From: an uncultured Clostridia bacterium
GTDB taxonomy: Bacteria > Bacillota_A > Clostridia > Oscillospirales > Oscillospiraceae
Direction: 5' to 3'
NCBI GenBank assembly: GCA_947166955.1
Contig: CAMVGI010000028.1
Span: 1 to 9,329, forward strand
DNA length: 9,329 nt
In this document: positions 1 to 5,803 of the stretch, one piece after another
How the letters are laid out: every line of letters begins with the position of its first letter
Numbering within the stretch: position 1 is the first letter of the stretch
Program-made: the position numbers and the translations under genes
The notes under the pieces: model-generated
What the model saw: only the letters and a program-made list of their open reading frames with translations
Databases searched by the model: none
What the model was told of the DNA's origin: nothing

Positions 1-436
1 CCGCGACCGCGTTCAGCCCGTCGGCGTCGAGCACGACGGGGCGCTCCGTTTCGCGCAGCAGCGCGCGAACCACCGCGCGCACCCCCTCGCTCCGTCCGAG
101 GCCCGGGCCGAGCGCCAGCACGTCGCAGTTCTCCGCACGCTTGTGGAGCGGCGCGAGCGCGGCGGCGGAGAGCGTTCCGTCCTCGCAGGGCAGCGGGAAC
201 GGCATGGCGGAGGCGCACTTGACCGCCTCCACCTGCCAGATGCACTCCGGCACGCCGAGATAAACGAGGCCGCAGCCGGAGCGCGCGGCGGCAAGCGCCG
301 CAAGATACGGCGCGCCCGTATAACCCACGGCGCCGCCGACGATCAGCACCCTGCCGAAGTCGCCCTTGTGGGCGTCGTCTTTGCGTTTGGGAAGCGCCTC
401 GCGCACATACGCGCGGTCAATGGGTCGAGTCGTCAT
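1..436 (-). CDS. nnrD: ADP-dependent NAD(P)H-hydrate dehydratase, partial (C-terminus cut by window edge)
   Basis: This is the N-terminal 145 codons of a ribokinase-fold dehydratase of the YjeF C-terminal/NnrD family, which repairs damaged hydrated NADH and NADPH in the cytoplasm using ADP (or ATP). Visible family marks are GDFGRVLIVGG at residues 25-35, the Gly-rich LGPGLG at 109-114 and DADGLN at 137-142, the last being the region around the catalytic Asp. Translation begins directly with this domain, so the NnrE epimerase domain that is fused in many bacteria is absent from the N-terminus here. The ATG at 436-434 lies four bases after the metI stop, and an AAGGGGTGA ribosome binding site overlaps that stop, so the gene looks translationally coupled to metI. 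The frame stays open to the left edge, which removes roughly half of the expected length of about 280 residues. The family assignment is firm. A functional link to methionine import is not obvious, and the gene may simply ride on the operon. Confidence 0.9.
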   Translation of the reverse strand, partial: MTTRPIDRAYVREALPKRKDDAHKGDFGRVLIVGGAVGYTGAPYLAALAAARSGCGLVYLGVPECIWQVEAVKCASAMPFPLPCEDGTLSAAALAPLHKRAENCDVLALGPGLGRSEGVRAVVRALLRETERPVVLDADGLNAVA

Positions 437-440
437 GGCG

Positions 441-1148
441 TCACCCCTTGTTTTTTAGCCGTTTGTCCGCCTTCACGGCAAGGCGCGTGCCGACGGTCTG
501 AAAAAGCTGCACCAGTACGATGAGCAGGATCACCGCCGCGACCATAATGAGGTACTTATAGCGGTAATAGCCGTAGTTCATGGCGATCTTGCCGAGGCCG
601 CCGCCGCCGATGATGCCGCTCATGGCACTGTAGCCGAGGATGGTGGTGACGGCGATGGTCGCGTTGGAAATAAGGCTCGGCACGCTTTCGGGCAGCATCA
701 CGTGCGTGACGATCTGGAACGGCGACGCACCGAGGCTCTGCGCCATTTCAACGGTGTTGGGGTTCACTTCGCGCAGGCTCGCCTCGGCAAGACGCGCGAT
801 AAACGGAAACGCCGCGATCACGAGCGGCACGATGCTCGCGACCGTGCCGACCACCGTGCCGACGATGAGGCGCGTGAGCGGGAACACGAGCACCATCAGG
901 ATGAGGAACGGCACCGAGCGCAGCAGGTTGATGACGACGTTGAGCGCCCGCATCAGCCCCGCGGGCAGCGGACGGATGCCGTCCTTTTCTCCGGTGACGA
1001 GGAGCACGCCGAGCGGCAGGCCGATGACGATGGCAAACGCCGTGGAGAGGATTGTGACGTACACCGTCTCCCAGATCGCCAGCGGGAACTGCGTGCGGAT
1101 GATCTCGCCCGCCTCCGCGAGCACCTCGGGCGCAAACAGCTTATCCAT
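441..1148 (-). CDS. metI: Methionine-type ABC transporter permease MetI
   Basis: This is a 235-residue inner-membrane permease of the MetI family, the usual length, which would form a homodimeric channel with two MetN ATPases. It has about five hydrophobic segments, at roughly residues 25-52, 66-95, 97-120, 160-180 and 198-220. The conserved LLRSVPFLIL lies at 75-84. The cytoplasmic ATPase-coupling (EAA) loop runs from EMAQSLGASPFQ at 134 to the PESVP at 153-157, and the family's glycine cluster GGGGLG is at 181-186. The ATG at 1148 overlaps the end of metN by eight bases, so translation is coupled. Nothing is broken or missing. Substrate is inferred from family and neighbours. MetNI systems carry D/L-methionine, and some relatives carry other sulfur compounds or short peptides, so methionine is likely but not proven, particularly because the partner binding protein has an unusual architecture. 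Confidence 0.94.
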   Translation of the reverse strand: MDKLFAPEVLAEAGEIIRTQFPLAIWETVYVTILSTAFAIVIGLPLGVLLVTGEKDGIRPLPAGLMRALNVVINLLRSVPFLILMVLVFPLTRLIVGTVVGTVASIVPLVIAAFPFIARLAEASLREVNPNTVEMAQSLGASPFQIVTHVMLPESVPSLISNATIAVTTILGYSAMSGIIGGGGLGKIAMNYGYYRYKYLIMVAAVILLIVLVQLFQTVGTRLAVKADKRLKNKG

Positions 1149-2157
1149 CGAACCTCACCTCCCCCGCCAAAACGTTCTCCGCGGCGTTCAAATACGCGAT
1201 CGCCGTCTGCACGGCCTGCTCGCCGTCGCGGACGCCGAGCAGCATCGAGCCGTACTCGCGCCCCTCGATGGTGCGCGTGGAGGCGTAGGCGATGTTCGCC
1301 TCGACGCCCTTCTCCACCGCCATGTGGGCGATGAGCGGCGTGCTGGTGGCCTCCGAACCGTTGAACACCACGCGGATCATGCGCTCGCCCGGCACGATGG
1401 ACGCGGCGATGGCGTCCCCCTCGGGATAGACAAGCCGCTTCGCCGCCGCGGTCGTGGGATACGAGAAGATCTCGCTGACCTCGCCCGTTTCGGCGACGGC
1501 GCCGCCGTCGAGAATGGCGACGTGGCGGCACACGCTCTCCACCACGCTCATCTGATGCGTGATAAGCACGGCGGTGATGCCCGTTTTCTCGTTGATCTCG
1601 CGGATCAGTTCCAAAATGGACGAGGTGGTCGTGGGGTCGAGCGCGCTGGTCGCCTCGTCGCACAGCAGCACCTTCGGGTCGGTCGCAAGCGCGCGGGCAA
1701 TGGCGACGCGCTGCTGCTGTCCGCCGGAGAGCTGCGCGGGGTACGCCTTTGCCTTGTCGGCGAGACCCACGGTGTCGAGCAGCTCCATGGCGCGCTTTTC
1801 GCGCCATTTCTTCTCCCCCGCGAGACCGGAAAGCTTGAGCGGGAAGCAGACGTTCTCCAGGCACGTGCGCTGCATGAGCAGGTTGAAGCCCTGGAAGATC
1901 ATCGTGATCTCGCGGCGCTTCAAGCGCAGCTCCTTTTCAGACAGTGCGCCCATGTCCACCCCGTCGATGACGACGGTGCCCTCGCTCGGGCGCTCAAGCA
2001 TGTTGATGCAGCGCACGAGCGTCGATTTGCCCGCGCCGGACATGCCGATGATGCCGAAGATGTCGCCGTCCGGTATCGTGAGCGAGACGTTTTTGAGCGC
2101 CTCCACCGTACCGTCCGCCGTACGGAAGGTCTTGGACAGGTTTTTGATCTCTATCAT
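1141..2157 (-). CDS. metN: Methionine-type ABC transporter ATP-binding protein MetN
   Basis: This 338-residue cytoplasmic ATPase powers import through MetI. The nucleotide-binding domain is complete: Walker A GMSGAGKST at 38-46, Q-loop Gln89, signature LSGGQQQR at 143-150, Walker B VLLCDEAT at 163-170 (catalytic Glu168) and switch His201. Residues from about 258 to the end form a C-terminal NIL/ACT-like domain, starting MIRVVFNGSEATSTPLI and including GREYGSMLLGV. In characterised MetN proteins this domain binds methionine and inhibits transport when the cell is replete. Its presence is the best evidence that this is a true MetN and not a generic amino-acid transporter ATPase. An AGGTGA ribosome binding site sits seven bases before the ATG. 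A perfect inverted repeat lies between metQ and this site, and the gene overlaps metI by eight bases. Length and motifs are normal. Confidence 0.95.
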   Translation of the reverse strand: MIEIKNLSKTFRTADGTVEALKNVSLTIPDGDIFGIIGMSGAGKSTLVRCINMLERPSEGTVVIDGVDMGALSEKELRLKRREITMIFQGFNLLMQRTCLENVCFPLKLSGLAGEKKWREKRAMELLDTVGLADKAKAYPAQLSGGQQQRVAIARALATDPKVLLCDEATSALDPTTTSSILELIREINEKTGITAVLITHQMSVVESVCRHVAILDGGAVAETGEVSEIFSYPTTAAAKRLVYPEGDAIAASIVPGERMIRVVFNGSEATSTPLIAHMAVEKGVEANIAYASTRTIEGREYGSMLLGVRDGEQAVQTAIAYLNAAENVLAGEVRFDG

Positions 2158-2172
2158 GTCGATTCACCTACT

Positions 2173-2205
2173 TCAAAAGGAGCGGCTTTTCGCCGCTCCT
2201 TTTGA
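2173..2205 (-). terminator. Intercistronic hairpin between metQ and metN (terminator-like/attenuating)
   Basis: There is a perfect 14-bp inverted repeat with a five-base loop. On the minus strand it reads TCAAAAGGAGCGGC, GAAAA, GCCGCTCCTTTTGA. The GC-rich core with A4 before it and T4 after it has the shape of a rho-independent terminator, but the T run is only four bases and is followed by GA. It begins 11 bases after the metQ stop and ends 15 bases before the metN ATG, leaving the metN ribosome binding site outside the stem. I infer partial termination or protection of the metQ 3' end, which would give more binding protein than transporter. Strength cannot be judged without folding and expression data. 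Confidence 0.75.
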
Positions 2206-2216
2206 TGATAACCTAT

Positions 2217-3062
2217 TTACTTCAGCGCGTCAAGATTGGATTGCTTGCCGCCGTAGAGGCCCATCGGCTCGACATGGATGGCGCCGATGCTCACGACCTT
2301 CGTGCCGTTCTCCTTGTTGAAGTCCTCCAGATACGGCAGGTGCTGGAAGTAGTTCGCGTCGATCTCGCCGCTGTCGACAACGTTGTTGGGCTGGACGTAG
2401 TCGGTGAACTCCTTGACGTCGAGCGTGATGCCCTTCGCGGCGAGGATGCCCTTGACGACGTCGTTGAGGATCTCGGCGTGGGGCGTGGGCGTCGCGGCGA
2501 TGCTGACGGTCTGGCCGTTGAGCGCGGCGTAGTCGATCGACGCGTCGTAGCCGTCGGTGGGCTTGTCGACCACGGAGATGACCGCGCCGTCATACTTGTC
2601 GGCGATGTAGTCCGCGACCTGCTGGCTCTCCAGCGCGGCAAGCAGCGCGCGGATGATCGGCTCGTTCTCGCGGCCTTCCTTGACGCATAGGATGTTGCCG
2701 TAGGCGGAGAACGAACCCTCGATGCCGAGCGAATCCTTCGCGGGGTTCAGCCCGCCGTCGAGCGCGTAGTTGGAGTTGATGACGGCGTAATCCACGTCCT
2801 TGAGAACGTTCGGCAGCTGCGCCGCCTCGATCTCGTTGATCGTGATGTTGTGCGGGTTCTCCGCGATGTCGAGCTTGGTCGCGGTGATGCCCGCGCCCTC
2901 CTTGAGCTTGAGGTAGCCGAGGTTTTCGAGCAGCATCAGGGCGCGCGCCTCGTTGGTCGTGTCGTTCGGCACGGCGATGGTAATGGTCTTGCTCTTTCCG
3001 CCGCAGGCGGCGAGAGAGAGGACGAGCGCGAGCGTAAGCGCGAGAGTGATAAGCTTCTTCAT
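2217..3062 (-). CDS. metQ: MetQ/NlpA-family substrate-binding lipoprotein with circularly permuted sequence order
   Basis: This extracytoplasmic binding lipoprotein would deliver methionine (or a relative) to MetNI. From the ATG at 3062 it has 281 residues: a signal peptide with lipobox LAAC and lipid-modified Cys20, then the mature chain. The NlpA-family blocks are all there, in permuted order. KTITIAVPND (25-34), ENPHNIT (68-74), EAAQLP (79-84), AVINSNYA (93-100) and KYDGAV (156-161) come first; in E. coli MetQ these form the second half. A linker at about 166-184 follows. Then come TVSIAATPTPHAEIL (185-199), FTDYVQPN (219-226), IDANYFQHLPYL (234-245) and HVEPMGLYGGK (263-273), normally the first half. 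The protein ends at LDALK, where the canonical chain would run on into the first block. An in-frame extension upstream to 3134 is unlikely, because the ribosome binding site lies at 3072-3078 and the promoter overlaps the extension. The gene comes before metN, whereas metNIQ is the usual order. The family call is sure; function with the permuted order is inferred. Confidence 0.93.
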   Translation of the reverse strand: MKKLITLALTLALVLSLAACGGKSKTITIAVPNDTTNEARALMLLENLGYLKLKEGAGITATKLDIAENPHNITINEIEAAQLPNVLKDVDYAVINSNYALDGGLNPAKDSLGIEGSFSAYGNILCVKEGRENEPIIRALLAALESQQVADYIADKYDGAVISVVDKPTDGYDASIDYAALNGQTVSIAATPTPHAEILNDVVKGILAAKGITLDVKEFTDYVQPNNVVDSGEIDANYFQHLPYLEDFNKENGTKVVSIGAIHVEPMGLYGGKQSNLDALK

Positions 3063-3071
3063 GGTTTCCAT

Positions 3072-3078
3072 CTTCCTT
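3072..3078 (-). promoter_or_regulatory. Ribosome binding site that selects the metQ start
   Basis: The minus strand reads AAGGAAG here. It ends nine bases before the ATG at 3062 but directly abuts an alternative ATG at 3071. The spacing favours the 3062 start, which also gives a standard MKK lipoprotein signal peptide. Confidence 0.7.
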
Positions 3079-3110
3079 TCCAAATGGGACGGCCTTTCGG
3101 CCTTTGCGGT

Positions 3111-3139
3111 ATCATAGCATAGTAATCCTATCAAGTCAA
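3111..3139 (-). promoter_or_regulatory. Sigma-70/SigA-type promoter for metQNI-nnrD
   Basis: On the minus strand there is a -35 TTGACT, exactly 17 bases of spacer, and a -10 TATGAT preceded by TGC (extended -10). The -35 begins only about a dozen bases after the livF stop. The expected transcription start near 3104 leaves a leader of about 42 bases before the metQ ATG, too short for a SAM (S-box) riboswitch or a T-box. A small GGCC-GAAA-GGCC hairpin is the only structure seen in that leader. Any methionine control would therefore have to act by a repressor or on the transporter itself. Confidence 0.8.
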
Positions 3140-3150
3140 TAAGGAATTTT

Positions 3151-3861
3151 TCATCCGCCCAAATACGCCTTGCGCACCGCGTCGCTGTGGATCAGCTCGT
3201 CGCCGGTGCCGGAGAGCGTGATCTTGCCGGTTTCGAGGACGTAGGCGCGGTCGGCGACGGAGAGCGCCATCTGGGCGTTCTGCTCGACGAGCAATATGGT
3301 CGTGCCCGCCTGGTGCAGGCTGCGGATGATGTCGAAGATCTGCTCCACCAGGATCGGGGCGAGGCCCATCGAAGGCTCGTCGAGCATCAGCAGCTTGGGC
3401 TTGCTCATGAGCGCGCGGCCCATGGCGAGCATCTGCTGCTCGCCGCCGGAGAGCGTGCCGGCGATCTGCCTGCGGCGCTCCTTGAGGCGCGGGAACTGCT
3501 CGAACACGCGCTCGAGCGAGGCGGGGGTATCCGCGTTCGGCTGAGTAAACGCGCCCATTTCAAGGTTCTCCTCCACCGTCATCTGCAAAAAGATGCGGCG
3601 GCCCTCGGGCACGTGCGCGAGGCCGTGCTCGACGAGCTTATGCGCGGGGACGCTCCCGATATTCTTGCCCTCGAAGGTGATCGAGCCGGTCTTGGAGCGC
3701 AGAAGCCCCGAGACGGTGTGCAGCGTCGTGGACTTGCCCGCGCCGTTTGCGCCGATGAGGGTGACGATCTCCCCCTCGTCGACGTGGAAGGAAACGCCCT
3801 TGATGGCGTGGATCGCGCCATAGTAGACATTGATGTCGTTGACGCTTAAAAGTTTCGCCAT
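3151..3861 (-). CDS. livF: Branched-chain amino acid ABC transporter ATP-binding protein LivF
   Basis: This 236-residue cytoplasmic ATPase of the HAAT (hydrophobic amino acid) import family would pair with LivG under the LivHM channel. Motifs are complete: Walker A GANGAGKST at 37-45, signature LSGGEQQ at 137-143, and Walker B LLMLDEPSMGLAP at 157-169. The switch position reads LLVEQN, with Gln where most ABC proteins have His, which is normal for LivF. I chose the ATG at 3861 over the GTG three bases upstream because an AAAGGAGG site lies seven bases before the ATG. The ATG shares one base with the livG stop (TGATG), so translation is coupled. Length matches the family. The substrate class is branched-chain or other hydrophobic amino acids by family. 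The related urea and amide systems cannot be fully excluded from sequence alone, although no urease or amidase gene is nearby. Confidence 0.95.
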   Translation of the reverse strand: MAKLLSVNDINVYYGAIHAIKGVSFHVDEGEIVTLIGANGAGKSTTLHTVSGLLRSKTGSITFEGKNIGSVPAHKLVEHGLAHVPEGRRIFLQMTVEENLEMGAFTQPNADTPASLERVFEQFPRLKERRRQIAGTLSGGEQQMLAMGRALMSKPKLLMLDEPSMGLAPILVEQIFDIIRSLHQAGTTILLVEQNAQMALSVADRAYVLETGKITLSGTGDELIHSDAVRKAYLGG

Positions 3862-4724
3862 CACTGCGCCTCCTTTCCGTCTTTCTTGCCGAGGTACGCC
3901 TCGATGACGACGGGATTCTGCTTGATCTCCTCGGGCGAGCCCTTGGCGATGACCTCGCCGAAGTTGAGCACGCAGATGCCCTCGCAGATGCCCATGACGA
4001 GGTTCATGTCGTGCTCGATGAGCATGATCGCGATCTGGAACAGGTCGCGGATCTTGACGATGTTGTCCATCAGCTCGCCCGTTTCGCTCGGGTTCATGCC
4101 CGCCGCGGGTTCGTCGAGCAGCAGCAGGCTCGGATTCGTGGCAAGCGCGCGCACGATCTCCAGGCGGCGCTGCGCGCCGTAGGGCAGCGACCCCGCCTTC
4201 GCGTCGGCAAGGTCCTGCATGTCGAAGATGGACAAAAGCTCCAACGCGCGCTCGCGGGCGATGCGCTCGCCGCGCCAGAAGTCGGGCAGGCGCAGGATCG
4301 CGCTCGGCAGGCGGTAGTCCATCTCGTCGTGGAGGCCCACGAGCACGTTATCGAGCACCGACAGGTCTTTAAAGAGGCGGATGTTCTGGAACGTGCGCGC
4401 GATGCCGAGGCGGCTGACCTGCGCGGTCGAGAGCTTGGACGTATCGTGTCCGTCGAGCAGGATCGAACCGCGGGTCGGCTGATAGACCTTGGTGAGCATG
4501 TTGAACACGGTGGTCTTGCCCGCGCCGTTCGGGCCGATGAGGCCCGCGATCTCAGTGCGGCCGATCATGAGGTTGAAGTTGTTGACGGCGGTGAGGCCGC
4601 CGAAGTCGATGCCGAGGTGGTGGCACTCCAAAATGGGGCTCTTGTCGGCGTCGCGGTCCGGCACGATGGCGTGGGACTGCACCGGCACCATCTTGGTCTG
4701 GGGACGCTTCTTCTGCTCGCTCAT
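3861..4724 (-). CDS. livG: Branched-chain amino acid ABC transporter ATP-binding protein LivG
   Basis: This 287-residue ATPase is the second nucleotide-binding subunit of the HAAT importer. It shows Walker A GPNGAGKTT at 64-72, the degenerate signature LPYGAQRRLEI at 160-170 that is typical of LivG, Walker B LLLLDEPAAGMNP at 180-192, and switch His218 in IEHDM. The C-terminal block EVIAKGSPEEIKQNPVVIEAYLG is the family's branched-chain transporter tail. The protein starts about 25 residues earlier than usual: the ABC domain begins near ILECHHLGIDFGG at 31, preceded by a charged, low-hydrophobicity stretch rich in Lys, Gln and Asp that I cannot assign. The ATG at 4724 overlaps the livM stop by four bases (ATGA), and a purine-rich site precedes it, so the long start appears real. 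A later start is not supported by an internal Met at the domain boundary. Confidence 0.95.
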   Translation of the reverse strand: MSEQKKRPQTKMVPVQSHAIVPDRDADKSPILECHHLGIDFGGLTAVNNFNLMIGRTEIAGLIGPNGAGKTTVFNMLTKVYQPTRGSILLDGHDTSKLSTAQVSRLGIARTFQNIRLFKDLSVLDNVLVGLHDEMDYRLPSAILRLPDFWRGERIARERALELLSIFDMQDLADAKAGSLPYGAQRRLEIVRALATNPSLLLLDEPAAGMNPSETGELMDNIVKIRDLFQIAIMLIEHDMNLVMGICEGICVLNFGEVIAKGSPEEIKQNPVVIEAYLGKKDGKEAQ

Positions 4725-5794
4725 TCAGCCTCGCCCCCCTTCCTGCCGAATTGGAACCGCGCGAGGAAATTCTTCGCCACGGGGCTGTTGGTCGCGAGCA
4801 TCACGACGATGAGCACCACCGCGTAGATCAGCATGCGGTAATCGCCCAGCGCGCGCAGCTCCTCGGGCAGCATGTAGAGCAGCACCGCGGCGATGATCGA
4901 GCCGCGCATGTTGCCGAGGCCGCCGAGCACCACGAACACCAGCACCAGAATGGAGGTGTTGAAGTCGAACTTCGCGGCGACGAGGTTGGAGTAGTTAAGG
5001 CCGTAGAGCGCGCCCGCGGCGCCCGCCATGGCGGCGGACATCACGAAGGCGATCATCTTGTGCTTGGTGACGTCGATGCCGACGCTCTCCGCGGCGATGC
5101 GGTTGTCGCGGATCGCCATGATCGCGCGGCCCGTGCGGCTGTAGATCGTGTTGAGGATGATGAACAGCACGAGGAAAATGAGGATCATGCCGGCGCTGAA
5201 GGTCGCGATGGTCTGCGTGCCCGTCGCGCCCTGCGCGCCCTTGATGATGACCTGTCCCGCCGGAGAGAGGCGCAGGTCGTCCACATTTTTAAGGCCCTTG
5301 TAGTTGAAGATGATGTGCAGGCCCTTCTCGTCGACGCCGACGATCAGGCAGGTGATCAGCTCCTTGATGATCTCGCCGAAGGCGAGCGTCACGATGGCGA
5401 GGTAGTCGCCGCGAAGCCTCAGCACCGGAATGCCGATCAAAAAGCCGAACAGGCCCGCAAACGCCGCGCCGACGAGCATCGCGGCGCAAAGCCGCAGCGG
5501 CACGGAGTCCGTGAGGCGCAGCAGGCCCTGCGAGGCGATGATGCCCGTGAAGGCGCCGATGCCCATAAAGCCCGCGTGGCCAAGGCTCAGCTCACCCATG
5601 ATGCCGACCGTCAGGTTCAGCGACAGCGCCATGACCACATAGCAGCAGATCGGCACGAGCAGGCCGCTCGTCGAGCGCCCGAGCACGCCGTTCGCGCGCA
5701 GCGCCGCCACGATGATCCACGCGGCGGCGAGGCCGAGGAACGTCCAGAGGTTTTGTTTGGTGTGCGGCTTGAGGTTCTTGATATAATCCTTCAT
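4721..5794 (-). CDS. livM: Branched-chain amino acid ABC transporter permease LivM
   Basis: This 357-residue inner-membrane protein forms the import channel together with LivH. Family blocks are GELSLGHAGFMGIGAF at 67-82, LRGDYLAIVTLAFGEI at 127-142, the cytoplasmic coupling region AIRDNRIAAESVGID at 227-241, and FVVLGGLGNMRGS at 287-299. Hydrophobic segments suggest about eight to nine membrane spans, the first near residue 17-33. The loop at about 152-196 (KGLHIIFNYKGLKNVDDL through KGAQGATG) is longer than in E. coli LivM and lacks the GGPNG motif seen there; I believe this is common in clostridial homologues, but that is from memory. A GAGGTGA ribosome binding site overlaps the livH stop, four bases before the ATG, and the two genes are nine bases apart. 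The last four bases overlap livG. No defect is seen. Confidence 0.95.
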   Translation of the reverse strand: MKDYIKNLKPHTKQNLWTFLGLAAAWIIVAALRANGVLGRSTSGLLVPICCYVVMALSLNLTVGIMGELSLGHAGFMGIGAFTGIIASQGLLRLTDSVPLRLCAAMLVGAAFAGLFGFLIGIPVLRLRGDYLAIVTLAFGEIIKELITCLIVGVDEKGLHIIFNYKGLKNVDDLRLSPAGQVIIKGAQGATGTQTIATFSAGMILIFLVLFIILNTIYSRTGRAIMAIRDNRIAAESVGIDVTKHKMIAFVMSAAMAGAAGALYGLNYSNLVAAKFDFNTSILVLVFVVLGGLGNMRGSIIAAVLLYMLPEELRALGDYRMLIYAVVLIVVMLATNSPVAKNFLARFQFGRKGGEAE

Positions 5795-5803
5795 CCCGTC
5801 ACC

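Noticed and set aside
640..2205. A 521-codon open frame on the plus strand opposite metI and metN
   Set aside because: Low-complexity charged composition, no motif and no ribosome binding site, fully antisense to metN and metI with intact catalytic motifs.
2217..3062. The possibility that the MetQ gene is a fusion of two different binding proteins or a decayed tandem pair
   Set aside because: Each family block occurs once and only once, the total mature length matches a single MetQ plus a short linker, and the break and join points fall at complementary positions. This fits a circular permutation better than a fusion.
3091..3102. GGCC-GAAA-GGCC hairpin in the metQ leader as a possible riboswitch or attenuator
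   Set aside because: The stem is only four base pairs and the whole leader is about 42 bases, too small for any known methionine or SAM riboswitch; probably incidental.
3063..3134. In-frame extension of metQ upstream to an ATG at 3134
   Set aside because: The extension lies across the promoter -10 and -35 region, would bury the signal peptide behind 24 extra residues, and has no ribosome binding site. The start at 3062 has all of these.
3862..3864. GTG start for livF one codon before the ATG
   Set aside because: The AAAGGAGG site is only four bases from the GTG but seven from the ATG; the ATG is the better start, and the difference is one residue.
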